A stretch of 64,000 bases of DNA from JAZKHT01 sp040385245 (GCA_040385245.1 JAZKHT010000011.1:178216-242215), one strand, 5' to 3'. Counted from the first letter of the stretch, positions 25,392 through 34,867 are shown. The notes: generated by a model not told the origin, from the sequence alone. Numbers and translations: made by a program.

Positions 25392-26585
25392 CGCCTCGAT
25401 CGGGTCAAGTTGGGCGGCGCGACGGGCGGGGAAATAGCCAAAGACCACCCCCACCAGCGCGGAAAAGGCAAAGGCCATCAGCACCACCATCGCGTCAGGC
25501 GTAAAAGGTATGGTCATCACGCGTGATCCAGCAAAAGCAAGGGCCAGGCCCAAGGCGATGCCCAACACGCCGCCGGTTACAGACAGCACAACCGCCTCGA
25601 CCAGGAATTGCGTCAGAACCTGCCGCGCCTCGGCACCCACGGCAAGACGGATGCCGATCTCTCGGGTACGCTCTGTCACCGAGACAAGCATGATGTTCAT
25701 GATCCCGATCCCGCCAACCAGCAAACTGACCGCCGCCACCGATGACAAAAGGCCCGTCAGAACCGAGTTGATGCCAGACAGGATGGACGCGATTTCCTTC
25801 ATGTCGGTGACCGAAAAATCATCCTCTTCGGCATCGGTCAGTTTGCGGCGTTCGCGCAGCAGCGTGGTGATCTCACGAATGGCACGCGCGCTGTTGGCGT
25901 TGGCAAGAAGTGCCACGGTGATGCTGGCGACGTCCTGATTGCCTTCCAGACGGCGCTGCACGGTGCGGATGGGCATCAGGATCAGATCGTCCTGATCCTG
26001 ACCAAATGACCCTGCGCCCTTGGCCTGCAACAGCCCGATGACCTGACAGGACAGAGTCTTGATCCGGATCGTCTCACCGTTGGGATCGGTGTTGCCAAAC
26101 AGGGTTTGGCGCACGGATTCGCCAAGGATGCAGACGGCGGCCCCAGTCCGTTCCTCCGCATCGGTGAACGTGCGGCCCAGATGCATCGTCCAATTGCCGA
26201 CATCCAGATAATCGGCGTTCGTTCCGGTGACCGAGGTGGTCGTGTTCGTGTTGCCAAAGATCGCGGTCTGCGCCGACGAATTCTGCGGCGAGACAGAGCG
26301 TATGAAGGACATCCCTGCCAACGCCTCGGCGTCCTTCAATGTGAAGGGCGGGGCCGAATTGCCCCCGCCGCCTGGACCCATCACCCGTTTTCCAGGCCGG
26401 ATCGACAGCACATCGGTGCCAAGGCTTTCGACATCCGCCGCAACCTTGGCAGATGATCCTTGCCCGACAGTGACCATCGCAATGACAGCGGCGACGCCGA
26501 TCACCACGCCCAGCACGGTCAAGAAAGACCGCAGTTTGTTGCGGATGATGGCAAGGGCTGCAAGTCGGACGGATTCCCACAGCAT
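25377..26585 (-). CDS. MacB-type ABC exporter permease
   Basis: 402-residue permease with an N-terminal membrane segment ('LRSFLTVLGVVIGVAAVIAMV'), a large periplasmic domain (about 50-270) and three C-terminal membrane segments ('LLVGGIGIMNIMLVSVTERTREIGIRLAVGA' is the FtsX/MacB hallmark). E. coli MacB fuses ATPase and permease; here they are separate genes. The start ATG comes 1 base after the ATPase stop. With the adaptor it forms a tripartite exporter for peptides, macrolides or lipids; substrate unknown. Confidence 0.92.
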   Translation of the reverse strand: MLWESVRLAALAIIRNKLRSFLTVLGVVIGVAAVIAMVTVGQGSSAKVAADVESLGTDVLSIRPGKRVMGPGGGGNSAPPFTLKDAEALAGMSFIRSVSPQNSSAQTAIFGNTNTTTSVTGTNADYLDVGNWTMHLGRTFTDAEERTGAAVCILGESVRQTLFGNTDPNGETIRIKTLSCQVIGLLQAKGAGSFGQDQDDLILMPIRTVQRRLEGNQDVASITVALLANANSARAIREITTLLRERRKLTDAEEDDFSVTDMKEIASILSGINSVLTGLLSSVAAVSLLVGGIGIMNIMLVSVTERTREIGIRLAVGAEARQVLTQFLVEAVVLSVTGGVLGIALGLALAFAGSRVMTIPFTPDAMVVLMAFAFSALVGVVFGYFPARRAAQLDPIEALRHQ

Positions 26586-26586
26586 G

Positions 26587-27285
26587 TCAGGTACCGTCCT
26601 TTGTCGCGTCGTGGACGATCTTGCCGTCGGTGAAAACCACCAACCTGCGGGCGTAGGCGGCGATATCCTCTTCATGCGTGACCATGACGATTGTAATCCC
26701 TTCATCCCGGTTCAGCGCCTGCAAAAGCTGCATGATTTCGTGGCTGCGGTGACTGTCCAGATTGCCGGTCGGTTCATCGGCCAAAATGACCATCGGGTCG
26801 CCCGCCAGTGCGCGGGCGATGGCGACGCGCTGCTGTTGCCCCCCTGACAGTTGCGACGGGTCATGACCTTCGCGCCCCTGCAAGCCCACCTTGGCCAGTG
26901 CCGCCATCGCGCGCGCAACGCGGTCTGTCCGGGGCAGCCCTTTATAGATCAAGGGCAATTCAACGTTTTCAAGCGCGGTCGTGCGCGCCAACAGATTGAA
27001 CCCCTGAAACACAAAGCCAAGGTAATGTCGCCGTAACAGGGCGCGCTGGTCCTGGTCGAGTGTGGCGACCTCGACCCCGTTGAACAGATAGTTCCCGCCA
27101 GTGGGCCGGTCGAGGCAACCGATGATGTTCATCGCGGTGGATTTCCCCGAACCCGACGGCCCCATGATCGCCACGAATTCACCGCGCGGGATGATCAGAT
27201 CCACGCCGTCCAGCGCCCGCACTTCGGCCTCGCCGGTTCCGTAGACGCGGGCGATGCCACGCAGTTCGATCAAGGGCGCGGTCAT
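26587..27285 (-). CDS. MacB/LolD-type ABC exporter ATP-binding protein
   Basis: 232-residue ATPase. Walker A GPSGSGKST near residue 42, signature 'LSGGQQQRVAIARAL', Walker B 'MVILADEPTGNLDS', and H-loop 'IVMVTHEEDIAAYA'. It fits the MacB/LolD subfamily and powers the adjacent FtsX-like permease by mechanotransmission. It overlaps the adaptor gene by 4 bases. Confidence 0.94.
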   Translation of the reverse strand: MTAPLIELRGIARVYGTGEAEVRALDGVDLIIPRGEFVAIMGPSGSGKSTAMNIIGCLDRPTGGNYLFNGVEVATLDQDQRALLRRHYLGFVFQGFNLLARTTALENVELPLIYKGLPRTDRVARAMAALAKVGLQGREGHDPSQLSGGQQQRVAIARALAGDPMVILADEPTGNLDSHRSHEIMQLLQALNRDEGITIVMVTHEEDIAAYARRLVVFTDGKIVHDATKDGT

Positions 27286-28523
27286 TCCGCCACGCTCTGA
27301 TCGGTGATCACAAGGTCACCCGCCACCAGATCGCCGGACAAAAGCGCGGTGTGCTGGCCATCCGTTTCGCCGGGCGTTACGGACGTTTCGACAGCGACGC
27401 CATCGCGCAGGACCCAGATCGCATCGTCGCCCCCGGTCCGCGCCGCCGTCACCGGGGCCTTGGGCATGATCAGCCCCAGAAGACCGCTGCCGCCCTGTGC
27501 GTTTTCGACCACCTGTGGGGGTGCAAAACGCAAGGCGGCGTTCGGCACCAGCAGGGCCTGCACCACCTGCGCCACGATGATCGTGGCGGTGGCTGTCATT
27601 CCGGGCCGCAGCAATCCGGCGCTGTTTTCGACCGACAGCACGGCCTTGTACGTCACGACCCCGTCGGTGTTTTCCGGGGCAAAGCGCACTTGGGTGATCA
27701 CCGCGGGAAAGGTTTGCCCGCCATAAGCATCAACCGTGAAACTGGCGGCGTTTCCCACCGCAACCCGGCCTATGTCAGCCTCGTCGATGTCAACGCGCAA
27801 TTCCATTTGGGCAAGGTCTTCGGCAAGGGTGAAAAGCACCGGTGCCGACAGGGACGAGGCGACGATCTGCCCGACATCTGCGGTGCGGTTCAGCACGATG
27901 CCCTTGATCGGCGACCGGATTTCAGCCTTTTCCAGATCCGCCTGCTGCAGGGCCAGATTGGCTTGCGCCACGGTCAGGTCGGCCCGCGCGATTTCGACCT
28001 GGGCCTGCGCGCGCAGATGCGTAGCCTCGTTGCTGGCAAGATCGCGGCTGGTGGTGATGCCGCGCCGGTCAAGTTCGACCGCGGCGCGATAGTCGGTGTC
28101 CGCCTCGCGCGCGCTGGCCTCGGCCTGGGCCAATCGCGCCTGTGCTGCGGCGACAGAGGCGCTGGCATTGGCAAGCTGCGCCTTCAGTTTGGTATCATCA
28201 AGCCGTGCCAGCACCTGCCCGACGGCGACCTGATCGTTGTAATCCACATCGACACTTGCCAGCGTACCGGACAGTTCGGAAGACACATCAACCTCGGTCG
28301 TGGGTTGCACGGTGCCGGTTGCGGTCACGGTGATGGTCAGATCACCAATGGTTGCCGCCTCGGTCTCGTACTGAACTGCATCGCTGCTGCCAGAGCTAAG
28401 GATCGCCCACGCGCCAATCGCGACAACCAGCGCTGCGATGGCGGCGACGGTCTTGCCCCAGCCTGCCTTGCGTCTGCCTGCTGCAAGGGTCTTGGCGATA
28501 TCCTCGCTGTCGTGCTGCGCCAT
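27282..28523 (-). CDS. MacA-type periplasmic adaptor (membrane fusion protein)
   Basis: 413-residue HlyD/MacA-family adaptor. A single N-terminal membrane anchor ('TVAAIAALVVAIGAWAIL', about residues 25-43) precedes a biotinyl-lipoyl-like domain ('GTLASVDVDYNDQVAVGQVLARLDD'). A long alpha-hairpin follows ('ASVAAAQARLAQAEASAREADTDYRAAVELDRRG' region), then beta-barrel and membrane-proximal domains. First gene of the three-gene exporter operon; an outer-membrane TolC partner is not in the window. Confidence 0.92.
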   Translation of the reverse strand: MAQHDSEDIAKTLAAGRRKAGWGKTVAAIAALVVAIGAWAILSSGSSDAVQYETEAATIGDLTITVTATGTVQPTTEVDVSSELSGTLASVDVDYNDQVAVGQVLARLDDTKLKAQLANASASVAAAQARLAQAEASAREADTDYRAAVELDRRGITTSRDLASNEATHLRAQAQVEIARADLTVAQANLALQQADLEKAEIRSPIKGIVLNRTADVGQIVASSLSAPVLFTLAEDLAQMELRVDIDEADIGRVAVGNAASFTVDAYGGQTFPAVITQVRFAPENTDGVVTYKAVLSVENSAGLLRPGMTATATIIVAQVVQALLVPNAALRFAPPQVVENAQGGSGLLGLIMPKAPVTAARTGGDDAIWVLRDGVAVETSVTPGETDGQHTALLSGDLVAGDLVITDQSVAE

Positions 28524-28589
28524 GAGCCAGTCCCTTCAGCAACAAAAGATCATCCCGCAGGCGGGACACATTCCCTAAACGGCGCGCAT

Positions 28590-28667
28590 CCTGTTTTCCG
28601 TCGCGAAGCGCCAAGGGTCATCACTGTTGGGGGTCATTGGCAAGCGCGCCGATGTCGCGGGAACAGG
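28590..28667 (+). other. Structured region upstream of formyltetrahydrofolate cyclo-ligase (6S RNA site?)
   Basis: The segment can fold into an interrupted rod: CCTGTT (28590-28595) with AACAGG (28662-28667), and GCGCCAA (28608-28614) with TTGGC plus GCGC (28637-28647). In many proteobacteria, including Rhodobacter, the 6S RNA gene precedes the cyclo-ligase gene. I could not find the conserved 6S core here, so this is only a structured-RNA candidate. Confidence 0.2.
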
Positions 28668-28727
28668 CCACGGCTTGCTGCGTTTGGTCTTTAAGTTCTA
28701 TGACTGGCGTATTGAACAGGAACGCGC

Positions 28728-29375
28728 ATGACAGTTGCATCTGATCCCTGCTCTGCCGATACGGTCGGCCCGCGCCCGTTTGCCGGCGATGCTGCCGATT
28801 TTCCCGCCGTCGCAGTATGGCGGTCAAGCGAGAGGGAGCGGTTGCGGTCGGCGCGACAGCGCCTGTCCGTGGCCGAACGTTCCGTAATCGACGCCGAACT
28901 GACCCGACATCTGGACGCGGCGCTACAGGACCGTCTGGCACAGCCCGGTGTGGTCCTGTCGGGGTATTGGCCGATCAAGGGCGAGCCGGACTTGCGCCCC
29001 TGGTTTGCAAAGCTGCACGAGGCGGGTGTAGCGGTTGCGATGCCGGTGGTCCACCAGCGCGCCGTGCCGTTGATCTTTCGCCTGTGGCACCCGGCGCTGG
29101 CGATGGAGCGGGGGCATTGGAACATTCCCGTTCCCCCCGACTTTGCCGAACAGGTGATGCCCGATATCACGCTGGCCCCGCTGGTGGGGTGGGATATGGA
29201 CCGGTATCGTCTGGGCTATGGCGGCGGGTATTTCGACCGCACCCTTGGCGCGGCTGATCCCCGGCCCTTTGCCGTTGGGATTGGGTTTCAGGCGGCGCGA
29301 CTGCCGACGATCCATCCGCAGCCCCATGACATCCCCATGAACCTGATCGTGACCGAGGCAGGCGTCCAGTGCTGA
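28728..29375 (+). CDS. 5-formyltetrahydrofolate cyclo-ligase
   Basis: 215-residue enzyme (YgfA/MTHFS family) converting 5-formyl-THF with ATP to 5,10-methenyl-THF. Motifs are 'RLRSARQRLSVAERS' for nucleotide contacts, 'GYWPIKGEPDLRPW', and the hallmark 'RLGYGGGYFDRTL' near residues 163-175. About 30 residues precede the normal start of the family, with no internal ATG near the conserved region, so a real extension or an alternative GTG/TTG start are both possible. Confidence 0.92.
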   Translation: MTVASDPCSADTVGPRPFAGDAADFPAVAVWRSSERERLRSARQRLSVAERSVIDAELTRHLDAALQDRLAQPGVVLSGYWPIKGEPDLRPWFAKLHEAGVAVAMPVVHQRAVPLIFRLWHPALAMERGHWNIPVPPDFAEQVMPDITLAPLVGWDMDRYRLGYGGGYFDRTLGAADPRPFAVGIGFQAARLPTIHPQPHDIPMNLIVTEAGVQC

Positions 29376-29470
29376 CCCGCCATGGTGTCGCAGCCCTTTG
29401 CCTTTCCTGGTGCAAGCGCCCTAATACAGAAATGGCGCGCGCCGCAGACTGCCCGCCCGAGCGTTCATAG

Positions 29471-30199
29471 ATGCCTAAACCGACCCAACTGATTGTCGCC
29501 TCTTATAATATCCACAAAGGTGTTGGCACCGACCGACGCCGCGATCTGCTGCGCACGGCCAAAGTGATTGCCGAGGTGGGCGCGGACGTCATGGCCATAC
29601 AAGAGGCGGACAAGCGGTTCGGCGACCGCGCCGGATTGCTGGACCTGACCCATTTGCGCGAAACGGCGGGGTTGATCCCGATCCCGATCAACGGGTTGCG
29701 TGCGGCGGCACATGGGTGGCACGGCAACCTGATCCTTGTGCGCGAGGCCGAGGTGCGGGATGTCCACCATATCACCTTGCCGGGTCTGGAACCGCGCGGC
29801 GCGCTGATGACCGAGATGGAGGTGAACGGCCATCCCCTGCGTGTCGTGGCTGCGCATTTCGGCCTGTTGCACCTGTCGCGCCGCCAGCAGGTGCGCGCCC
29901 TTTTGGACAAGATGCACGATATCGACACCATTCCCACCTTGCTGATGGGCGATCTGAACGAATGGCGCATCGGATCACGGTCGTCTTTGGTCAACTTTGA
30001 CAAACACTTTACCGCAGCCGCCTTTGGCCACAGCTTTCCCGCACATCGCCCGATGCTGCCGCTGGACCGGATCATGATCGGACCGAAGGGCAAGTTGAGC
30101 GATTGTGAAGTGCATGACACCCCGCTTGCGCGGGTGGCATCGGACCACCTGCCGGTAAAGGCCCGGCTGATGCTGGGTGGCGCGGGTGGAACGCCATGA
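29471..30199 (+). CDS. Endonuclease/exonuclease/phosphatase family hydrolase
   Basis: 242-residue EEP-superfamily protein. Catalytic segments are 'VASYNIHKGVG' (Asn), 'DVMAIQEAD' (metal Glu), 'VVAAHFGLLH', 'LLMGDLNEWR' (Asp/Asn) and the terminal 'ASDHLPVKARL' (Asp/His). No signal peptide is evident. Neighbourhood with a phospholipase D-like membrane protein (4-base overlap) suggests a phosphodiesterase acting on lipids or nucleic acids; substrate unknown. Confidence 0.88.
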   Translation: MPKPTQLIVASYNIHKGVGTDRRRDLLRTAKVIAEVGADVMAIQEADKRFGDRAGLLDLTHLRETAGLIPIPINGLRAAAHGWHGNLILVREAEVRDVHHITLPGLEPRGALMTEMEVNGHPLRVVAAHFGLLHLSRRQQVRALLDKMHDIDTIPTLLMGDLNEWRIGSRSSLVNFDKHFTAAAFGHSFPAHRPMLPLDRIMIGPKGKLSDCEVHDTPLARVASDHLPVKARLMLGGAGGTP

Positions 30200-31737
30200 T
30201 CTCGGTCTTTTTGGGGTGGATGACGGGATTGGCGTTGCTGCTGTATTCTGCCTCCACCGTTGTGCTGCGATCTTCGGCACGCTTTCTGGAACGGGCGCGC
30301 GGACCGGTGGAACTGAAGCTGCCACGGGGCGACGTTGCCACCCCGTTGGACACACTGCTTGACCCGCTTGAGGCTGCGAACCCCGGTCTGGACGGAATTG
30401 CCAACGTTCTGGAAAACACCGACGCCTTTGCCGTGCGCGCACTGACGGCGACCGAGGCGGGACGCTCTCTCGACCTCATCTATTACATCTGGTCAACGGA
30501 CCTGACCGGGTGGCAGCTGCTTGCCGACATAATGGCGGCGGCGGATCGGGGCGTTCGGGTGCGTCTGCTGCTGGATGATGTGAATGTGCAGGGCTTTGAT
30601 CTGGCGTTCCTTGCGATGAACCAGCACCCGAATGTGCAGGTTCGCCTGTTCAACCCGATCCGCAACCGGGGCCATTGGGTGCGACGCGGGATGGAATTTG
30701 TGTTGGGATTGTCGCGGTTCAACCGGCGCATCCATGGCAAGGTCTGGATCGCCGATGGGCGCGTGGCCGTTCTGGGCGGTCGCAATGTGGGCGACACCTA
30801 TTTCGGGGCCACCGCTGCCGGTGCGCGCAACGCGCATGATGCGGACGTGATCCTGATCGGGCCGAAGGTGGCCGATGTCGAGGATGTCTTTGACAGCTAT
30901 TGGAACCTTGGCCTGTCGCTGCCGATCCTGACGCTATGGCCCCGGTTCAAGATCAACATGCGCCGGTTTCGCAAGAAACTGGCCCGGCGCAGCGCAAACA
31001 CCAAAGCCCGCCGCTACCGGATCGAGGCGCTGGCCGGACGCGATGCCGCGCAAGTGCTGACCGAACGCCTGCGCTGGACCGACAATGTCGAGGTGCTGGC
31101 CGATCCGCCGGAAAAGGCGCTTGGCCAGCGCGTCGGCCCTTGGCTGTCCGATACCCTGACCGAGGCGATTGCCGCCGCCCAGCACGAGGTACGCCTGATC
31201 ACCCCATATTTCGTGCCGGGGGCCGAAGGTCTGGCCGTTCTGTCCGATCTGGCAAAGCGCGGTGTGCAGGTCAGGTTGCTGACCAATTCCCTTGCTTCAA
31301 CCGATCTGTTTGCGGTTCACGGGGCCTATTCGACCTATCGGGCGCCCCTGTTGGCCGCCGGGGCGCAGCTTTACGAATACGCGCCGCCGCGCAACGGAAC
31401 CAGCAAACGCGATTTGCTGCACACAAAGATCTTCCTGTTCGACGGCAAGACGGCCATCGTCGGGTCGCATAACTTTGACCTGCGGTCGTGGAACATCAAC
31501 ATCGAACTGGGGCTGCGCTTTGACCAACCCGAGATGGTGGCAGAGCTTATGGCGATGTTCGATAAGGACATCGCACCTCACTGCGCCTATTCGGTCACGC
31601 AACAGGGGCGGCGTCTGGTGTGGACAAGCGAACGTGGAGGAAAAACGGTTCAGGACTGGACTGAACCCGAGGCGGGCACGACCCGGCTGTTGACCGCATT
31701 CCTGATCGGCAAGTTGCCCCTTCACCGCCATTTCTGA
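30196..31737 (+). CDS. Phospholipase D / cardiolipin synthase-like protein
   Basis: 513-residue protein with an N-terminal membrane segment (about residues 3-22) and two PLD active sites. The first is 'HGKVWIADGRVAVLGGRNVG' and the second 'HTKIFLFDGKTAIVGSHNFD', both matching H-x-K-x4-D. Such bacterial proteins make cardiolipin or remodel phospholipids. Start overlaps the EEP gene by ATGA, so the pair is co-translated. Confidence 0.9.
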   Translation: MISVFLGWMTGLALLLYSASTVVLRSSARFLERARGPVELKLPRGDVATPLDTLLDPLEAANPGLDGIANVLENTDAFAVRALTATEAGRSLDLIYYIWSTDLTGWQLLADIMAAADRGVRVRLLLDDVNVQGFDLAFLAMNQHPNVQVRLFNPIRNRGHWVRRGMEFVLGLSRFNRRIHGKVWIADGRVAVLGGRNVGDTYFGATAAGARNAHDADVILIGPKVADVEDVFDSYWNLGLSLPILTLWPRFKINMRRFRKKLARRSANTKARRYRIEALAGRDAAQVLTERLRWTDNVEVLADPPEKALGQRVGPWLSDTLTEAIAAAQHEVRLITPYFVPGAEGLAVLSDLAKRGVQVRLLTNSLASTDLFAVHGAYSTYRAPLLAAGAQLYEYAPPRNGTSKRDLLHTKIFLFDGKTAIVGSHNFDLRSWNINIELGLRFDQPEMVAELMAMFDKDIAPHCAYSVTQQGRRLVWTSERGGKTVQDWTEPEAGTTRLLTAFLIGKLPLHRHF

Positions 31738-31761
31738 TCACGGCCTGCCGCGAAGCCTGGG

Positions 31762-32913
31762 TCAGTCTGCCCGTGGCTTGGCACCTTTGGGCCAATAGGT
31801 CCGCGCTGCGGCAAGCGCAAACTGCAGGGCAAGCCCGCCCCCGATGAACAGATTGTCCATAGCGGGGTCAGGGCCGGTCGCATGCTTGACCCCCTGCAAG
31901 GCGATGGCCAGCACGGTGCCGGTCGCAAACACGGGCAAAGCCTGCCGCCCCAGCAGCGCAAAGGGCGCACCCGCCCAGGACCCGCAAATTGTGCGGACCA
32001 TGGGAAAGGTCGACAGGAAATAGGCCAAGGCCATGATATGCAACAGACGCGGTGCGGTGACAAAGGTCTTGTCAAAGTTGGTCAGGAACCAGGGCGCGCC
32101 CGCCTGACGCGCAGACCAAAGCGCCTGACCCATCGCCCGCGCAAGGTCGGGGAAAAGCGTGGTCAGATAGGCAAAGAACACGAACCCGCCAGTCAGAACC
32201 TGCAACCACAGCCGCACCGGCACAAAGCGGCGGCCATCCTTTTGCGCGACACCCGTCAGCAGACCTGCGATAAAGATCACCTGCCACGCGGCCGGGTTGA
32301 AGAACCACCCGCCCGCCGACGGATAGTTGGGCAGGGTCAGCCGGAACTGTGCCGTCGCCGCCCAAAAGGCAACCGATGCGACCATCAGCCAGACCGGCCA
32401 GCGCCACGCCAGCATCAGCAGCACCGGCGACACGACCAGCAGAACCAGATAAAGCGGCAGGATGTTCACATAGCCGAACTGGTGCGTCAGCAACGGTATG
32501 CCGATGAATGTGCGCAAGGGATCGGCCCAGACCCATTTCATCTGGTTCTCGAACAGCAACTGAGAGTCGTTCAGCCAGACCGCCACCGCAGACGCCGCCC
32601 CAAGTGCCAGAACCGTGGTCAGGATATGCACCAGATACAGCGTCCAAACCCTGCGCCAGACGCGGGCCAAACCGGTCCAGAACCGGGAAAACCCCCGGAA
32701 ATCCATCGAATAGGCTAGCCCCGCCGCAACCCCGGACATCAGGACAAACCCTTCGGCCGCGTCGGAAAAACCAAAGTTCCGGCTGGTCCATTCTTCGTAC
32801 AGATTGCCCGGCACATGGTTGATGAAGATCATCACAAGGCAAATGCCCCGGAACACATCCAGTCGCGGGTCACGGACAGACGGCGCACGAACGGGGGGTT
32901 TCACATCAGACAT
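31762..32913 (-). CDS. opgC: OPG succinyltransferase OpgC
   Basis: 383-residue multi-span membrane protein (about ten hydrophobic segments) of the OpgC family. The family O-succinylates osmoregulated periplasmic glucans. The N terminus 'RDPRLDVFRGICLVMIFINHVPGN' carries the acyltransferase-3-like Arg/Asp and His. Last gene of the opgG-opgI-opgH-opgC cluster, overlapping opgH by 8 bases. The same arrangement is published for Rhodobacter sphaeroides. Confidence 0.92.
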   Translation of the reverse strand: MSDVKPPVRAPSVRDPRLDVFRGICLVMIFINHVPGNLYEEWTSRNFGFSDAAEGFVLMSGVAAGLAYSMDFRGFSRFWTGLARVWRRVWTLYLVHILTTVLALGAASAVAVWLNDSQLLFENQMKWVWADPLRTFIGIPLLTHQFGYVNILPLYLVLLVVSPVLLMLAWRWPVWLMVASVAFWAATAQFRLTLPNYPSAGGWFFNPAAWQVIFIAGLLTGVAQKDGRRFVPVRLWLQVLTGGFVFFAYLTTLFPDLARAMGQALWSARQAGAPWFLTNFDKTFVTAPRLLHIMALAYFLSTFPMVRTICGSWAGAPFALLGRQALPVFATGTVLAIALQGVKHATGPDPAMDNLFIGGGLALQFALAAARTYWPKGAKPRAD

Positions 32914-34690
32914 CTGTCACCATGGTTTCTGCGCCCCCTATAGGCGACACCGCAGCACCTTGCCAGCGGCGCAGGATCAGGGCCTGTTGGTCCATTACTG
33001 CGGTCGGGTGCAATTCGGTCGGGGTGGCAAACAGCCAGCGGCTGCCGGGGCGTGACGACCATGCGATGATTGCGGGTGATATGACCATCGGCAAGGCGAC
33101 AGGGATCAGCCACGGCACCAGAACGGGTGACAGCCATTGCGCGGCCCCCAGGACGACCGCACCCGAGGTGACGATCCAGTGACTCGCCGCCCAGGCATCG
33201 CCCAGGGTCAGTGTGCCATCGCCCCGGCTTTGGGCGGGCCAGCCGCCATCCGCGCCCCGGATCACCTGCAAGACCGACCGTGTCTGGAACATCAGAAAGA
33301 TCGGTGCCGTGATCGACGAAAACACCAGTTCCACCAGTGTCGATGTCGCGGCGCGCACCGTGCCGCCAAACCCGCGCGTGCGGCCCCGCAATGCCGCGTC
33401 CAGCACGATCAGGACCTTTGGCAGAAACAGCAGCCCCACCACCCCGATCGCCAACCCCAGCGCCTTTGAGGCCTGACTGACCGGCAGCACCGGAAAGGGC
33501 CAATATTCGAGCGGGAAATAGTCGATGGGCGGGGCAAATACAGGCGCTGCGATGCTGGCGGCCAGAAACCCCAGCCAGAACACCGGGGCCAGATAGGACA
33601 GGATGCCCTGCAAGAAGACAAACCTGCTCCACCCGCGCAGGCCGGGAGCGAACAGAAGGCGGGCGTGTTGCAGGTTGCCCTGACACCAGCGCCGGTCCCG
33701 CTTGGCGTGGTCGATGATGTTCTCGGGCGCTTCCTCGTAGGAACCCGTCAGATCGTCATCGACCCGCACCACCCAGCCCGCCCGCGCCAGAAGGGCGGCT
33801 TCGACGTAATCATGGCTCATGATATTGCCACCAAAGGGGGGGCTGCCGGTCAGTTCGGGCAATGCACAGCTTTCGGCAAAGGCGCGCATCCGCACGATGG
33901 CGTTGTGACCCCAGAACGGGCCCGTCCGCCCCTGCATCATCGCAAGACCACGCGCGAAGATCGGCGAATAGAAGGTGGCGGCAAACTGCATCGTTCGCCC
34001 AAAGCGTGACCGGGCGTGAATGATCGTCGGCAGGGTTTGCAACAGGCCAAGGTCGGGTGCCGCCTCCATCCGGCGCACCATTTCGACGATTGTGCCGCCT
34101 TCCATCAGGCTGTCGGCATCAAGGATCAGGGCATAGTCATAGGCGGCCCCGGACCGCTTGATGAACTCTTCGATGTTGCCCGCCTTGCGGCCCCGATTGG
34201 ATGTGCGGCGGCGATAGAAGATGCGCCCTTCGCCGCCGGTGTCGGCCAGCAGGCGCAGGAACCAGATGCGTTCCTTTTGCGCGATGGCGTCATCGCGGGT
34301 GTCGGACAGGATGGCGAAATTGAACCGGTCACCCTGTCCCGTCGCGCGCAAGGAAGCATCCATCGCCGCGATCCGCGCAAAAGTGCCGACAGGGTCTTCG
34401 TTATAGACCGGAACCAGCACCACACAGCGCGCGGTCAGCGGCCCCTGTTTGGCCGGGCGCACCGGCGGCCGGGTCGTCAGACCCGCCATCGCCTGCGCCG
34501 CGCCCCAGGCCAGCCAGAAGGTTGATGCAAAGATCAACCCGCTGCGCAGGATATCCATCGGGTCCAGCCCATCCGCCGCGCCGAACTGCAAGAACAGCAG
34601 AAAGCCGCCATAGGCGGCGGCAAGGCTTGCCGTCAGTGCCAAGGTCCGGGTGAAAGCCACCCGGCGTTCATGCGGCGATAGGGGCGACAA
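32906..34690 (-). CDS. opgH: Glucans biosynthesis glucosyltransferase OpgH
   Basis: 594-residue inner-membrane GT2-type glucosyltransferase polymerising the beta-1,2-linked glucan backbone from UDP-glucose. Shorter than E. coli OpgH (847) but with all key parts: N-terminal membrane spans, 'CVVLVPVYNEDP', the DAD motif in 'YALILDADSLMEGGTIVEMVRRM', 'GHNAIVRMRAFAESCALPEL', and 'RDRRWCQGNLQHARLL' (Q-R-x-R-W-like acceptor site). The C-terminal membrane spans run from about residue 360. The start is a TTG, 3 bases after the opgI stop. Confidence 0.94.
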   Translation of the reverse strand: MSPLSPHERRVAFTRTLALTASLAAAYGGFLLFLQFGAADGLDPMDILRSGLIFASTFWLAWGAAQAMAGLTTRPPVRPAKQGPLTARCVVLVPVYNEDPVGTFARIAAMDASLRATGQGDRFNFAILSDTRDDAIAQKERIWFLRLLADTGGEGRIFYRRRTSNRGRKAGNIEEFIKRSGAAYDYALILDADSLMEGGTIVEMVRRMEAAPDLGLLQTLPTIIHARSRFGRTMQFAATFYSPIFARGLAMMQGRTGPFWGHNAIVRMRAFAESCALPELTGSPPFGGNIMSHDYVEAALLARAGWVVRVDDDLTGSYEEAPENIIDHAKRDRRWCQGNLQHARLLFAPGLRGWSRFVFLQGILSYLAPVFWLGFLAASIAAPVFAPPIDYFPLEYWPFPVLPVSQASKALGLAIGVVGLLFLPKVLIVLDAALRGRTRGFGGTVRAATSTLVELVFSSITAPIFLMFQTRSVLQVIRGADGGWPAQSRGDGTLTLGDAWAASHWIVTSGAVVLGAAQWLSPVLVPWLIPVALPMVISPAIIAWSSRPGSRWLFATPTELHPTAVMDQQALILRRWQGAAVSPIGGAETMVTDV

Positions 34691-34693
34691 GGG

Positions 34694-34867
34694 TCAGTGA
34701 CCAACCCGGATGCGACGCACCGGCAACAGCCGCAGCAGCGACAGCAGCGTCACCGCCCGCGTTTCCAGCACCTGCACCGGCATTGCCAGCGGGGCATCGG
34801 GCGGGGTGCCAAGATCGTTGGCCAGTTGATCAAGGTCGAACTGGGTGGGATGCGAAAGGTCCATCAT
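34694..34867 (-). CDS. opgI: Small OpgI-position protein between opgG and opgH
   Basis: 57-residue protein I recognise only by position: R. sphaeroides has the order opgG-opgI-opgH. The N half is acidic ('DLSHPTQFDLDQLANDLG') and the C half basic and leucine-rich ('TLLSLLRLLPVRRIRVGH'). The start ATG overlaps the opgG stop as ATGA; an upstream ATG at 34882 is in frame. It ends 3 bases before opgH, so it is translated as part of the operon. Function unknown; a partner of OpgH is inference. Confidence 0.7.
   Translation of the reverse strand: MMDLSHPTQFDLDQLANDLGTPPDAPLAMPVQVLETRAVTLLSLLRLLPVRRIRVGH

Noticed and set aside
27351..28694. 447-codon plus-strand frame opposite the MacA-type gene
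   Set aside because: Gly/Arg/His-rich shadow without domain features; MacA domains are on the minus strand.
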